In this document: positions 22,368-29,950 of the stretch, one piece after another
How the letters are laid out: the number at the start of each line of letters is the position of its first letter
Position numbering within the stretch: position 1 is the first letter of the stretch
Origin: an uncultured Lachnospiraceae bacterium
GTDB lineage: Bacteria; Bacillota; Clostridia; Lachnospirales; Lachnospiraceae
Reading direction: 5' to 3'
DNA length: 29,950 nt
Assembly (NCBI GenBank): GCA_900554205.1
Contig: USGM01000027.1
Span: 1-29,950, forward strand
Position numbers and translations under genes: made by a program
The notes under the pieces: model-generated
What the model was told of the DNA's origin: nothing
The model's input: the letters and a program-made list of their open reading frames with translations, nothing else
The model's database searches: none

Positions 22368-23462
22368 TTAGAAAAGATCTTCGTAATCGTCTATTTCATT
22401 CTCATTATTCAGGTCTGCGTCCGTGCTGCCGATGGTAACACTCCTGCCGCCCCTGTAGTCGCCTCTTGCCCGCTGCGTTCCGCCCTTGCTGCCTGTGGTT
22501 CTCTCCGTGACAACACTGCGTTCCCCGCTGCGGCTGTGCTGCGCATTGATTCTCTTTACCGTCTTGGAAGGAGCTGTCACCGACATCTTCGGAATCGCCT
22601 TGACATAATAATAATATTCATCATCCTCAAACTGCACCTTTTCCGTGCGGCTGTAATCCACGCAGAATTTGAAAAATTCAAGGATCTTCGCCACTGCCAG
22701 TGCAAGGATTGAGCCAAGCAGCGCACCGATGACCGAAATGTTGATGTCGTAGAGCAGATCGCCGATCAGCAGGACAACAATGTCAACCATAACGCCGACC
22801 GCCATTGCAACCGTCCATGAATGCGCAATTGCCATTTTCCTGATGACATATACCGTCAGTATTGTGATTGAAAATGCCGCGATTACAACGAGCAGCGCCT
22901 TATTTCCCACGATCCCGTCTATAATCAGCCGGATCTTTGCCGTGGCCTCCTCTGCCCCCAGTGTGTTTATCGTAGACGCACTGTTGACGACCGTCTGTAA
23001 CAGGTAAAAAACTGCCACACCACAGCCGACAGACACGATTGCCGTCGGCGCGCAGACAAGCCCTGCCGCTATCGGAATCACATACGGTATCTTCATCGAG
23101 CAGAGCATCGGCGTCAGCAGCACAAGCAGCGTATCCCTCGGGCTGAAGCGAAAGTAGAGAAGAAACATCACAAGATACACGCACAACCCTACCAGCGCCA
23201 CCTCCATCGACAGCGCATACATATGCGCCAGACTGAAAGCAGCCGCAAACAGCACAATAAAATTCGTCGGCAGAAAGGAGCACATCAGCGCCACGATCAG
23301 CACTATGGCAATATTGTCAATCTTGCTCATATAACCAATCTTCCCATTCAGCATGCTGAGCACGACAAATGCCAGCAGGAACTTCAGGATCGGCAGCACA
23401 AATGCCTCATATCTGCTGTATAATTGCTTCAATTTTTCTCTTATTTCCAGTAAACCTGTCAT
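22368..23462 (-). CDS. Conserved-looking multi-spanning membrane protein of unknown function
   Basis: 364 residues with about eight to nine membrane helices (FLLAFVVLSML, IAIVLIVALMCSFLPTNFIV, YLVMFLLYFRFSPRDTLLVL, PIAAGLVCAPTAIVSVGCGV, ALLVVIAAFSITILTVYVI, WTVAMAVGVMVDIVVLLIGD, IGALLGSILALAVAKILEFF), then a soluble tail from about residue 285 beginning FEDDEYYYYVKAIPKM, rich in Ser, Arg, Gly and Thr, and ending acidic (NENEIDDYEDLF). I do not recognise a characterised family. ATG 23462 overlaps the stop of the previous gene as ATGA. The position between yvyF and cdaA hints at envelope biology, but nothing more can be said. Confidence 0.8.
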   Translation of the reverse strand: MTGLLEIREKLKQLYSRYEAFVLPILKFLLAFVVLSMLNGKIGYMSKIDNIAIVLIVALMCSFLPTNFIVLFAAAFSLAHMYALSMEVALVGLCVYLVMFLLYFRFSPRDTLLVLLTPMLCSMKIPYVIPIAAGLVCAPTAIVSVGCGVAVFYLLQTVVNSASTINTLGAEEATAKIRLIIDGIVGNKALLVVIAAFSITILTVYVIRKMAIAHSWTVAMAVGVMVDIVVLLIGDLLYDINISVIGALLGSILALAVAKILEFFKFCVDYSRTEKVQFEDDEYYYYVKAIPKMSVTAPSKTVKRINAQHSRSGERSVVTERTTGSKGGTQRARGDYRGGRSVTIGSTDADLNNENEIDDYEDLF

Positions 23463-23878
23463 TTATGTCCTCCAGCTGATTTTCTCGCGGCATCTCCGCC
23501 ATAGAGCGAGTTCAGCTTCTTCAAATTATGATAGTAGCACTTCAGGCTGTTCTTTGCTTTTGCGTAGCGATAGGTACAGATCACATAGGTCAGAAGGCTG
23601 TACCCAACCACAAACACAACATAATAAATCAGGATATTCTTGGCAAAGGAAAGCAGATCCATCTTATACAGATCCTGCATAAAAACCTCAAAGTCGTAAA
23701 AAATATACAGCGCAAATACGATGGCAAACGCAATGGTTCCGCAAATGACAGCCTTCAGCACCTGCACCGCAATATAATCGCTTCGGAAATAATTGCCGAT
23801 CTTCATGTTCTTCTTGCCGTCGCCATTTTCATAGGAAGCCATCTGTGTCATCAATACTACACGTTCTTCGTTCAGCAT
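23459..23878 (-). CDS. Small two-helix membrane protein of unknown function
   Basis: 139 residues. ATG 23878 has GGAGG 7 bases upstream. A soluble head (MLNEERVVLMTQMASYENGD) is followed by FRSDYIAVQVLKAVICGTIA leading into helix 1, a short loop (FEVFMQDLYKMDLL), helix 2 (LIYYVVFVVGYSLLTYVICT) and a basic, Tyr/Lys-rich tail (YRYAKAKNSLKCYYHNLKKL) that may be amphipathic or coiled. No family recognised. It is coupled to the next gene by an ATGA overlap, so the two membrane proteins probably act together. Confidence 0.78.
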   Translation of the reverse strand: MLNEERVVLMTQMASYENGDGKKNMKIGNYFRSDYIAVQVLKAVICGTIAFAIVFALYIFYDFEVFMQDLYKMDLLSFAKNILIYYVVFVVGYSLLTYVICTYRYAKAKNSLKCYYHNLKKLNSLYGGDAARKSAGGHK

Positions 23879-23893
23879 AGCAGCTCCTCCGGT

Positions 23894-24301
23894 CTACAGG
23901 AATCTCATCTTAGGGTTTCCGTCCTCTTTGTCCCTACGCGGCTGCAGCTGCACCGGACGCTGTGAATCTATAATTTCCCTGAAGTCCTTTTTCATGCTTG
24001 CCTTGCACTTGTCACAAAATCTGCCGCATCTGATCGGAGCCCCACACGCCTCGCAGTTCAGGAACATTGCGGAATCCTCTGTCACCTCCAGCCGCTCCTC
24101 GCGAAGCCACTGCCGGATCTGCGACGGCTCCACGTCACACGCCTCAGCCACCTCGGCGATTCCTGCACCCTTGTGCTCACGCACATATTCCTTTACCTCC
24201 TGGAATTTCGCTTCCAGTCCTTCCCGACAGGCAGGACAGATCACCGGTCCGGCGACATAGTTAAATATTCTGCCACAGGCTCTGCAATTTTTAATATTCA
24301 T
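23894..24301 (-). CDS. yvyF: YvyF / TIGR03826 flagellar-region zinc-ribbon and helix-turn-helix protein
   Basis: 135 residues from ATG 24301, which has GGAGG 6 bases upstream. The N-terminal zinc ribbon is CRACGRIFNYVAGPVICPAC; the middle is a MerR-like or excisionase-like helix-turn-helix (GIAEVAEACDVEPSQIRQWL); a second cysteine cluster is CEACGAPIRCGRFCDKC. This two-ribbon plus HTH layout is that of the flagellar-operon protein YvyF, found beside comFC and the flgM/flgK genes in Bacillus. The role is unclear, perhaps regulation of late flagellar genes. Here it follows comFC by 19 bases but no flagellar gene is adjacent; the flagellar cluster lies just past recD2. Confidence 0.88.
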   Translation of the reverse strand: MNIKNCRACGRIFNYVAGPVICPACREGLEAKFQEVKEYVREHKGAGIAEVAEACDVEPSQIRQWLREERLEVTEDSAMFLNCEACGAPIRCGRFCDKCKASMKKDFREIIDSQRPVQLQPRRDKEDGNPKMRFL

Positions 24302-24320
24302 AGTATCCCTCCGGTTTTCC

Positions 24321-25052
24321 CTATATGCCCGCGCCGCAGGCAAGGGTAATGAAATAGATTTTCTCAGCGCCTGCCTCACGCAGGGCTCTGGCAGCCTCAT
24401 CAATCGTACTGCCGGTGGTATATATGTCATCAAAAACCAGTATCACCTTTAATTTTACATCATTTCTGCCTATATTGAAAGCCTTTTTCAAATTATTTTG
24501 GCGTTCCTGCGGATTTAATTTCTTCTGCGGCACGGTATTCCTGACACGAACCAGCATTTTCGGATACACCGGAATCCCCAGCCGCCGCCCCGTCTCCCTT
24601 GCGAGCAGCTCCGCCTGATTGTAGCCCCTTCTGGCATATCTGCGCCTGTGCAGCGGGATCGGCACAATCCCGTCCGGTTTTATCTGTCTGATAAAATCCC
24701 CGAGATACTCCGCGATCTCCTCGCCGAAAAATTCGGCGTATTCTCTCCGCCCCGCATACTTGAAGCGGTAGATGGATGCCGCCGCATCCGTATACTCATA
24801 CAAGGCTCTTCCCCTGTCAAAGGCATGCCGCTTCTCCCTGCAGTCCCGGCAGTATTCCTCCCCCTCCTGCACCTTTCTTCCGCAGCGCATGCACCACGGC
24901 GGTGTCAGCAGCTTTATTTTTCCCAGACATTCCGCGCAGATCTTCTCCCCCGGCTCATCGACAAGCTCATCGCACACCGGACAGTGCACAGGATAGACCG
25001 CCCGCAGAACCCCATCACACCATTTTCTCAGCTTTGCTTTTACTCTCCCCAT
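24321..25052 (-). CDS. comFC: ComFC-type phosphoribosyltransferase-like competence protein
   Basis: 243 residues. The N terminus has paired zinc-binding cysteines (PVHCPVCDELV, ICAECLG, WCMRCGRKV, YCRDC). The body has FDRGRALYEYTDAAASIYRF, IVPIPLHRRRYARRGYNQAE, RVRNTVPQKKLNPQERQNNL and the PRPP-type loop VILVFDDIYTTGSTIDEAAR. These are standard ComFC/GntX features; the family is needed for natural transformation in Bacillus, working with the ComFA helicase, which is absent here. ATG 25052 overlaps the recD2 stop; an in-frame ATG at 25064 is possible but its GAGG is only one base away. Downstream of recD2, it may act in the same DNA uptake or repair setting. Confidence 0.92.
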   Translation of the reverse strand: MGRVKAKLRKWCDGVLRAVYPVHCPVCDELVDEPGEKICAECLGKIKLLTPPWCMRCGRKVQEGEEYCRDCREKRHAFDRGRALYEYTDAAASIYRFKYAGRREYAEFFGEEIAEYLGDFIRQIKPDGIVPIPLHRRRYARRGYNQAELLARETGRRLGIPVYPKMLVRVRNTVPQKKLNPQERQNNLKKAFNIGRNDVKLKVILVFDDIYTTGSTIDEAARALREAGAEKIYFITLACGAGI

Positions 25053-27280
25053 ATCTGCCCGCATACCTCACGGATTCTTTCGGCCAGCGCCGTAAATCTC
25101 CGGTTCTCACTGTTGTTCTCTATCATCCCCCGCACCGTTGCACTGCTCCCCAGAATCGTGACACAGTTTCTCGCACGCGTGATCGCCGTGTACAACAGAT
25201 TCCGGTTAAACAGCATTCTCGGGCCGCTCAGCAGCGGCAGCAGCACCGCCGGGTATTCGCTTCCCTGCGACTTGTGTATTGTGATTGCATAGGACAGCTC
25301 CAGCTCCTCAAGCAGGGAAAACGGATAGGTCACCCTGCGCTGCTCGTCATATTCCACCACCATGCTCGAGGCATTCTCATTGATCTCTATGATCCTTCCC
25401 ATATCTCCGTTGAATATGCCCATTCCCTTGTCTATAGGTATGCCGTACTTGCTGACGACCTCCCACTCCAGCTGATAGTTGTTCCTCACCTGCATGACCT
25501 TGTCGCCCTCGCGGTAAATCTCGCTTCCGCTGACATGCTCCCGCTTTCCGGGTGCCGGAGGGTTCAGATACTGCTGCAGGATGCCGTTGAGCGTTTCGCA
25601 GCCAAGACTGCCCTTTCGCATGGGTGTCAGCACCTGAATATCATAGGGCGTTGCATCCACGTACTTCGGCAGCTTTTCACGGATCAGCTGGATCATATGC
25701 TTGTAAATGACATTGACATCGCTTCTCTCCAGCATGAAGAAATCCATGGACTTATTATCCAGCGCGATTTGTTCCCCATTGTTAATTCTGTGCGCATTCA
25801 CAACAATGTCGCTTTTCTCCGCCTGCCTGAAAATCTTCTTCAGCTCCACGGTGGGGAACTGCCCGCTGTCAATGATATCTCTCAACACCTGTCCTGGCCC
25901 CACGCTTGGCAGCTGGTTCACATCCCCCACAAGCACAAGTCTCGTGCCGGGTGCGACCGCCTTGAGCAGTGCCTGAAACAGCTGGATGTCCACCATCGAC
26001 ATCTCATCTATGATAACGACATCCGCCTCCAGCGGATTCTCCTCATTCCTCTCAAAATTGACCTTCCTTGTGTTCTCGTCCGAGAGGGCGCTGTTCAACT
26101 CCAGCATCCTGTGCACCGTCCTCGCCTCAAAGCCGGTCGCCTCTGTCATGCGCTTTGCGGCACGCCCGGTAGGAGCCGCCAGAAAGATATCCAGCCCCTC
26201 CGCCTCGAAATACCGGATGATCATGTTGATCGTCGTTGTCTTTCCCGTGCCGGGGCCTCCCGACAGGATGAAGACACCGTTGCGGATGCATTCCAGCACT
26301 GCCTTCTTCTGCAGCTCGTCCAGCTCCATATGCAGCGCTGTCGCCAGCTTTTCCAGCTGCTTCTCGATCGCGGCATTCTGCGACGGCAGATTTTCACTCT
26401 CCTGCATCGGAAGATTCAGCTCATGCAGCATTCTCGCGCAGTTCAGTTCCGCATAGAAATATGAGGACGCAAATACATTTTCCCCCTTGACCACCAACTT
26501 TTTATCCATCATGAGATTATCAATCTGTGGACGGATGTACTCACCGTTCACCTGCAGCAGCTCCGCCGCCCTCTCAAGGAGCATATCGATCGGAAGGAAG
26601 CAGTGCCCCTCCCCCACAGCCTGTAGCAGCGTGTAGAAAATGCCGCTCCGTATGCGGTAGTCCGAATCCGTATGGATGCCTATCTTCGCAGCCAGCTCAT
26701 CCGCCATGCGGAAGCCTACTCCCGGGATGTCCTCCGCCAGCTTATACGGATTTTCCTTCAAAACCCCATACAGATTCATCCCGTAGGCATCATATATCTT
26801 CACTGCAAGCGCGTTCGAGATCCCGTACTGCTGCAAATATACCAGTGCCTCCCGCAGATCCTTCTTTTCCTCCATCTGCACGGCAATCTCCTGTGCCTTG
26901 CGCAGGCTGATGCCCTTGATCTCCGCCAGTCTCTCCGGCTCCTCCTCTATGATGCGGAAGGTATCGTCCCCGAACTTCTTCACGATTCTCGCCGCGAGCG
27001 CCGCGCCGACCCCCTTGACTGCCCCCGAGCCGAGATAGCGCTCCATGCTGGCGCTGTCCTTCGGCGCGATTGTGCGGAAGCTGCTCAGCTTGAACTGTCT
27101 GCCGTACACCGGATGCTCAATATAGTCTCCGTCAGCCGCGATATTTTCCCCCTGCGTCAGCCCCTTGCACATGCCAACGCAGGTAATCTCCTCGCCGTCC
27201 GCGACAAGATTCATGACCGTATATCCGTTTTCACTGTTGCTGAATATGATATGCTCCACATATCCGGTAATCGTTTCCAT
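25040..27280 (-). CDS. recD2: RecD2 (YrrC) 5'-3' DNA helicase
   Basis: 746 residues, normal length for RecD2. An N-terminal OB-like region (ITGYVEHIIFSNSENGYTVM), helix-hairpin-helix segments (GSGAVKGVGAALAARIV, AEIKGISLRKAQEIA, NPYKLAEDIPGVGFRMADE), then the SF1B motor: Walker A LSGGPGTGKTTTINMI, motif Ia FLAAPTGRAAKRM, Walker B DVVIIDEMSMVD, LVLVGDVNQLPSVGPGQVL, and late motifs AITIHKSQGSEYPAVLLPL and LLYTAITRARNCVTI. It unwinds DNA 5' to 3' in repair without RecBC. ATG 27280 has GGGGAC upstream. It begins 23 bases after the flagellar terminator's tail, with no obvious promoter of its own, so read-through may supply it. Confidence 0.96.
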   Translation of the reverse strand: METITGYVEHIIFSNSENGYTVMNLVADGEEITCVGMCKGLTQGENIAADGDYIEHPVYGRQFKLSSFRTIAPKDSASMERYLGSGAVKGVGAALAARIVKKFGDDTFRIIEEEPERLAEIKGISLRKAQEIAVQMEEKKDLREALVYLQQYGISNALAVKIYDAYGMNLYGVLKENPYKLAEDIPGVGFRMADELAAKIGIHTDSDYRIRSGIFYTLLQAVGEGHCFLPIDMLLERAAELLQVNGEYIRPQIDNLMMDKKLVVKGENVFASSYFYAELNCARMLHELNLPMQESENLPSQNAAIEKQLEKLATALHMELDELQKKAVLECIRNGVFILSGGPGTGKTTTINMIIRYFEAEGLDIFLAAPTGRAAKRMTEATGFEARTVHRMLELNSALSDENTRKVNFERNEENPLEADVVIIDEMSMVDIQLFQALLKAVAPGTRLVLVGDVNQLPSVGPGQVLRDIIDSGQFPTVELKKIFRQAEKSDIVVNAHRINNGEQIALDNKSMDFFMLERSDVNVIYKHMIQLIREKLPKYVDATPYDIQVLTPMRKGSLGCETLNGILQQYLNPPAPGKREHVSGSEIYREGDKVMQVRNNYQLEWEVVSKYGIPIDKGMGIFNGDMGRIIEINENASSMVVEYDEQRRVTYPFSLLEELELSYAITIHKSQGSEYPAVLLPLLSGPRMLFNRNLLYTAITRARNCVTILGSSATVRGMIENNSENRRFTALAERIREVCGQIWGE

Positions 27281-27302
27281 CGTCCGTCCCCATCTTTTTC
27301 AT

Positions 27303-27336
27303 AGCGAAAGAAAGGCTGCCATTGTCCGGCAGCCTT
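27303..27336 (-). terminator. Rho-independent terminator after the flagellar genes
   Basis: On the minus strand AAGGCTGCC (27328-27336) pairs perfectly with GGCAGCCTT (27312-27320) around a 7-base loop, followed by TCTTTCGCT. It is 21 bases past the flgJ-like stop and 23 bases before recD2, so it separates the two units or acts as a partial stop. Confidence 0.8.
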
Positions 27337-27356
27337 GTGCTCATTTCGTGTCTCTG

Positions 27357-27743
27357 TTATTCCTCTGTACCCGCCTGAATAGAATCCGCATCCAGTCCGT
27401 AATTTCTGCGCATCTGTTCATACAGCATCTGCGCCAGCCCGAAGCCGCTCTGCTCTGTCGTCTGGTCGGCGATCGACTGTATCATCTGATCCTTGTAATA
27501 ATCCATCATAGTGCTGGTCGATCCCGATGTCTCCTCGTTCTGCGGAATGGTCTTTACCATCGCCTTGTACATCTGCTCGATAAAATAGGATTCAAACTGC
27601 TTACACGCATCCATCAGCTCGTCATCCGTCGCCGCATTCTTTGCAGTACTTTGTAATCTGTCCTGCAGCTTTGATGCCGACTGGTTCGCCGCGTTTGCAT
27701 ATACGTCGCTATACATTGAAGCAATATTGCTGACATCCATCAT
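27357..27743 (-). CDS. flgJ: FlgJ-type rod-binding protein (no muramidase domain)
   Basis: 128 residues. A typical rod-binding domain: DDELMDACKQFESYFIEQMY (the A-x-x-F-E-x-x-F/F-I-x-x-M core), then MMDYYKDQMIQSIADQ and a Gly-rich FGLAQMLYEQMRR helix. In proteobacteria FlgJ carries a C-terminal peptidoglycan hydrolase; here the protein ends after the rod-binding part, as is usual in Firmicutes. It should cap or assemble the flagellar rod in the cell wall. ATG 27743 has GGAG 7 bases upstream; a second ATG follows immediately. It is the last gene of the flagellar group and is preceded by an unusual palindrome. Confidence 0.85.
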   Translation of the reverse strand: MMDVSNIASMYSDVYANAANQSASKLQDRLQSTAKNAATDDELMDACKQFESYFIEQMYKAMVKTIPQNEETSGSTSTMMDYYKDQMIQSIADQTTEQSGFGLAQMLYEQMRRNYGLDADSIQAGTEE

Positions 27744-27763
27744 CCTTCATCTCCATTTCTGCG

Positions 27764-27794
27764 CAAGATTGAAAAATTCTATTTTTCAATCTTG
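27764..27794. repeat. Perfect 14-bp inverted repeat between flgG and flgJ
   Basis: CAAGATTGAAAAAT, a three-base TCT centre, then ATTTTTCAATCTTG: 14 of 14 pairs, occupying 31 of the 61 bases between the two genes. In the transcript it would make a long A-U-rich hairpin ending about 20 bases upstream of the flgJ start. No U run follows on the minus strand, so it is not a standard terminator in the operon's direction. A stability or processing hairpin, or a DNA-binding site, are options. Confidence 0.85.
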
Positions 27795-27804
27795 ATCTTC
27801 TTTA

Positions 27805-28620
27805 TCAGCGTCTGAGATTATTTGCCTGCTGCAGCATCTCATCCGAAGCCGTTACCGCCTTGGAATTCAATTCATAGGCACGCTGTGCAACGATCATGTT
27901 GACCATCTCGTCCACCACCTGCACGTTGGAGCCTTCCAGATAGCCCTGCAGAATATTACTTCTCTCAACGTTCGCGTTCGTCGCTTCGTTGATCGGCTGT
28001 CCGCTTGCCACCGTCTGCTGGTAAAGGCTGTCGCCCTCCTTCTCCAGACCATTGGGATTATTGAACTGGAATACTCCGATTCTCCTGCCGATCAGCTGCG
28101 GGTTATTGTTTGCATCGGGATAGCAGAGATTGCCCAGCTTATCCACGGTGATCCTGTTAAGAATATAGTTGTTGCCGAGAATGATCGGCTGTCCGTTCGT
28201 ATCCAGCACCGGAAGTCCGTCTGTCGTCGCCAGCATATTTCCGTTGGTCGCCAGTGTAAACTTCAGATTACCGTTGCGTGTGTAATATGTATTTCCATCC
28301 TCACCGCGAACAGCGAAGAAGCCCTTTCCGTCGATTGCAAATGCCGTTTCGCTCTCCGACGAGATCATGTTGCCCGTCTTGAAGACCGAGGTGATCGCAG
28401 AGTTGCGGACACCGAGTCCGACCTGCGCGCTGGTAGGCTTCTGCTCTCCGTTTGCCGTCGTCGTCTTTGTCTGCAGCGTCTGGTAAAGGAGACTCTTGAA
28501 CTCATTTACCTGCGTCTTATAACCGTTTGTATTTACATTTGCGAGATTGTTAGCGATTGTGTCAATATTTGTCTGTTGGGCAATCATGCCTGTTGCCGCC
28601 GTCCATAAGCTTCTTACCAT
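27805..28620 (-). CDS. flgG: Flagellar distal rod protein FlgG (FlhP-like)
   Basis: 271 residues. It opens MVRSLWTAATGMIAQQTNID and IANNLANVNTNGYKT, the N-terminal heptad segment of all axial proteins; the middle has FAIDGKGFFAVRGEDGN and YYTRNGNLKFTLATNGNM, and it ends LEGSNVQVVDEMVNMIVAQR and SDEMLQQANNLRR, the conserved FlgG/FlgE C terminus. It builds the rod of the basal body. It lies 13 bases after flgF, in the mbl-flhO-flhP order known from Bacillus, so it corresponds to FlhP. No glycine-rich L-stretch anomaly or truncation seen. Confidence 0.92.
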   Translation of the reverse strand: MVRSLWTAATGMIAQQTNIDTIANNLANVNTNGYKTQVNEFKSLLYQTLQTKTTTANGEQKPTSAQVGLGVRNSAITSVFKTGNMISSESETAFAIDGKGFFAVRGEDGNTYYTRNGNLKFTLATNGNMLATTDGLPVLDTNGQPIILGNNYILNRITVDKLGNLCYPDANNNPQLIGRRIGVFQFNNPNGLEKEGDSLYQQTVASGQPINEATNANVERSNILQGYLEGSNVQVVDEMVNMIVAQRAYELNSKAVTASDEMLQQANNLRR

Positions 28621-28633
28621 TTATCCTGCCTCC

Positions 28634-29413
28634 TTACTGAATCCGTCCAAGCTGTGACACTGCAATTCCCAGTGACTCGTCATAGGTCTGGATGATCTTC
28701 TGATTGCTCTCGTAAGCCCGGGTAATCGCTATCAGGTTTACCATCTCCGAAACGACCTGAACATTTGCCATTTCCAGATACCCGGATTTTACCTGTGCGT
28801 CCGTGGTCGTGGTTCTCGCTCCCTCCACAGGCCGGTAATAGGTCTCGCCGTATTTCTCCAGATAATTATAGTCCTCAAAGTCCGTAACCTGAATCTTTGC
28901 CACAGCTACACCGTTCTGGGTGATCGTGCCGTCGTTGGAAATCTTGGCATCAATCAGCGTATTCAGCCTGATCCTGTTATTCTGTGTGCTGAGCACATAG
29001 TCACCGTCCTCCGTGACCAGATAACCGTCCTTATTCAGAGTGAACTGACCGGCTCTCGTATACATGGTAGAGGTCTCGCCCGCCTTGTTGGTAAACTCGA
29101 TTGCAAAGAAGCCTTCTCCGGCAAGGGCAAGATCGTAGGTATTATCCGTTATGCGGAATGAGCCCTGTCCAAAATCGGTGTAATTCTCGCCGATCTTTAC
29201 ACCGGGATTATTCGTTCCCAGCTTCTGGACGTTCTGCAGTCCGATGGACTGATCCTTGATTTTAACGGTAAGTATGCTGTCAAAGGACTGGCTGGTAGCT
29301 CCCTCTTTCTTAAAGCCGACCGTTGACGCATTCGCCAAATTGTTCGTCATGGTATCCATGCGGTTCTGTTCATTAATCATTCCCGTGTAGGCGGTATACA
29401 AGCCTTTGAGCAT
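28634..29413 (-). CDS. flgF: Flagellar rod protein FlgF-like (FlhO-like)
   Basis: 259 residues. It opens MLKGLYTAYTGMINEQNRMD and NLANASTVGFKKEGATSQSF, has the FlgF/FlgG core (LALAGEGFFAIEFTNKAGE, YTRAGQFTLNKDGYLVTEDG) and ends EMANVQVVSEMVNLIAITRA and YESNQKIIQTYDESLG. It is a proximal rod component corresponding to FlhO. A very strong AGGAGG lies 5 bases before the ATG, and a 7-bp hairpin (29427-29450) stands just ahead of that site, in the 45-base gap after mreB. It is likely co-transcribed with flgG and flgJ. Confidence 0.9.
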   Translation of the reverse strand: MLKGLYTAYTGMINEQNRMDTMTNNLANASTVGFKKEGATSQSFDSILTVKIKDQSIGLQNVQKLGTNNPGVKIGENYTDFGQGSFRITDNTYDLALAGEGFFAIEFTNKAGETSTMYTRAGQFTLNKDGYLVTEDGDYVLSTQNNRIRLNTLIDAKISNDGTITQNGVAVAKIQVTDFEDYNYLEKYGETYYRPVEGARTTTTDAQVKSGYLEMANVQVVSEMVNLIAITRAYESNQKIIQTYDESLGIAVSQLGRIQ

Positions 29414-29458
29414 CAGTGCCTCCTCCCTGCCGGTCTCTCATCGCCGACAGCGTTTCTC

Positions 29459-29950
29459 TTAATTTTCTCTATAGCCGGAAAGGAATTCCACGTATTTTCC
29501 GGTTCCGATTGCCACTGCTGTCATCGGATCCTCAGCAGTCATGGTATTGATTCCCGTCTTTGCTGAAACAAGCTCTTCCAGTCCGCGCAGAAGGCTTCCG
29601 CCGCCGGTCAGGACGATTCCTCTGTCCGCAATGTCGGCTGCCAGCTCGGGCGGTGTCTTCTCCAGTACGCTGTGAATCGTCTCAACGATCTGTGCGGTCG
29701 TCTCGCGCAGCGCCTCCTCGGTCTCCTCGGAGGAAACCTTTACCGTCTTCGGCAGACCTGTCACCAGGTTTCGGCCACGGACATCCATATAGTCAATCTC
29801 TGCTCTCGGGTACGCTGAACCGATCTTAATTTTCAGATCCTCGGCAGTGCGCTCACCGATCAGCAGATTATGTTTCTTTCTCATATAGCGGACGATTGCC
29901 TCGTCAAAGTCGTCACCGGCAATCTTGATGGATGCGCTGACAACTGTACC
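29459..29950 (-). CDS. mreB: MreB/Mbl rod-shape actin homologue, C-terminal part
   Basis: The last 163 residues of a gene entering from the right edge. Visible MreB features are VSASIKIAGDDFDEAIVRYM, LLIGERTAEDLKIKIGSAYP, GLPKTVKVSSEETEEALRE, LEKTPPELAADIADRGIVLT followed by GGGSLLRGLEELV (nucleotide-binding strand), and AEDPMTAVAIGTGKYVEFL. The protein polymerises under the membrane and guides sidewall synthesis. Adjacency to flhO-flhP argues it is the orthologue in the Mbl position rather than the mreBCD gene. The N-terminal half is outside the window. Confidence 0.95.
   Translation of the reverse strand, partial: GTVVSASIKIAGDDFDEAIVRYMRKKHNLLIGERTAEDLKIKIGSAYPRAEIDYMDVRGRNLVTGLPKTVKVSSEETEEALRETTAQIVETIHSVLEKTPPELAADIADRGIVLTGGGSLLRGLEELVSAKTGINTMTAEDPMTAVAIGTGKYVEFLSGYREN

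Noticed and set aside
24776..26464. Open frame of about 560 codons on the + strand opposite comFC and recD2
   Set aside because: It overlaps two firmly identified minus-strand genes and shows no recognisable motif.
27764..27794. Palindrome considered as a rho-independent terminator
   Set aside because: The stem is A-U-rich and on the minus strand is followed by CGCAGAAATGG rather than a U run.
1..29950. Mobile elements, phage genes, defence systems, tRNA or rRNA genes
   Set aside because: No transposase, integrase, terminal repeats, toxin-antitoxin pair, nuclease-helicase defence cassette or RNA gene was found; all sizeable frames are accounted for by the genes listed.

Overview
The window looks like chromosome of a motile, endospore-lineage Firmicute, most likely a Lachnospiraceae-type clostridium. 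The supporting signs are a Spo0A-type DNA-binding protein, two DUF3048 (YerB-like) lipoproteins, an HPr with both His15 and Ser46, the cdaA-cdaR pair, a YvyF/TIGR03826 flagellar-region protein, and the mreB/mbl-flhO-flhP order known from Bacillus and clostridia. I estimate GC near 50 percent by eye. Nearly every gene is on the minus strand, so the text below reads from right to left, in the direction of transcription. I found no rRNA, tRNA, CRISPR array, insertion sequence or phage gene, and no gene-free stretch longer than 300 bases.

Right end (29950 to 27357): the 3' end of an mreB/mbl-type gene, then two rod/hook-type flagellar proteins (FlgF/FlhO and FlgG/FlhP) and a FlgJ-type rod-binding protein without a muramidase domain, closed by a hairpin terminator. 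A perfect 14-bp inverted repeat lies between flgG and flgJ. Next (27280 to 19764) comes a tightly packed housekeeping run: recD2, comFC, yvyF, two uncharacterised membrane-protein genes, cdaA (c-di-AMP synthase), cdaR, and then a separately promoted ptsH.

Middle (19706 to 16947): one + strand gene, a DUF3048 lipoprotein with its own terminator, faces ptsH. Divergent from it are a GtrB/DPM1-like polyprenyl-phosphate glycosyltransferase and a stand-alone Spo0A C-terminal DNA-binding domain with no receiver domain.

Left half (16820 to 341): a cell-surface polysaccharide locus of about 16.5 kb that reads as one long operon, starting at a promoter immediately downstream of the spo0A-like gene's terminator. 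In order it encodes two membrane proteins, a GT2 transferase, a polyprenyl-phosphate sugar-1-phosphate transferase (initiating enzyme), a Wzz-type chain-length protein fused to a P-loop-less BY-kinase-like tail, a GT2 transferase, an EpsG-type polymerase, two GT4 transferases, a GT2 transferase, a secreted glucosaminidase, a TP-repeat lipoprotein, a GT-C-like membrane protein and a short, probably truncated O-antigen-ligase-like membrane protein. Many junctions are 4 to 26 bp overlaps, several starts are TTG, and no flippase is visible. The last gene carries a textbook sigma-A promoter (TTGACA, 17 bp, TATAAT) inside its 3' end; this drives the second DUF3048 lipoprotein, which runs off the left edge.

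I do not see a clearly new defence or mobile system. The items most worth a second look are the receiver-less Spo0A domain beside the polysaccharide operon, the Wzz-pseudokinase fusion, the glucosaminidase with an unrecognised C-terminal module embedded in the polysaccharide operon, the 14-bp flagellar intercistronic palindrome, and ptsH following cdaR where glmM is often found.
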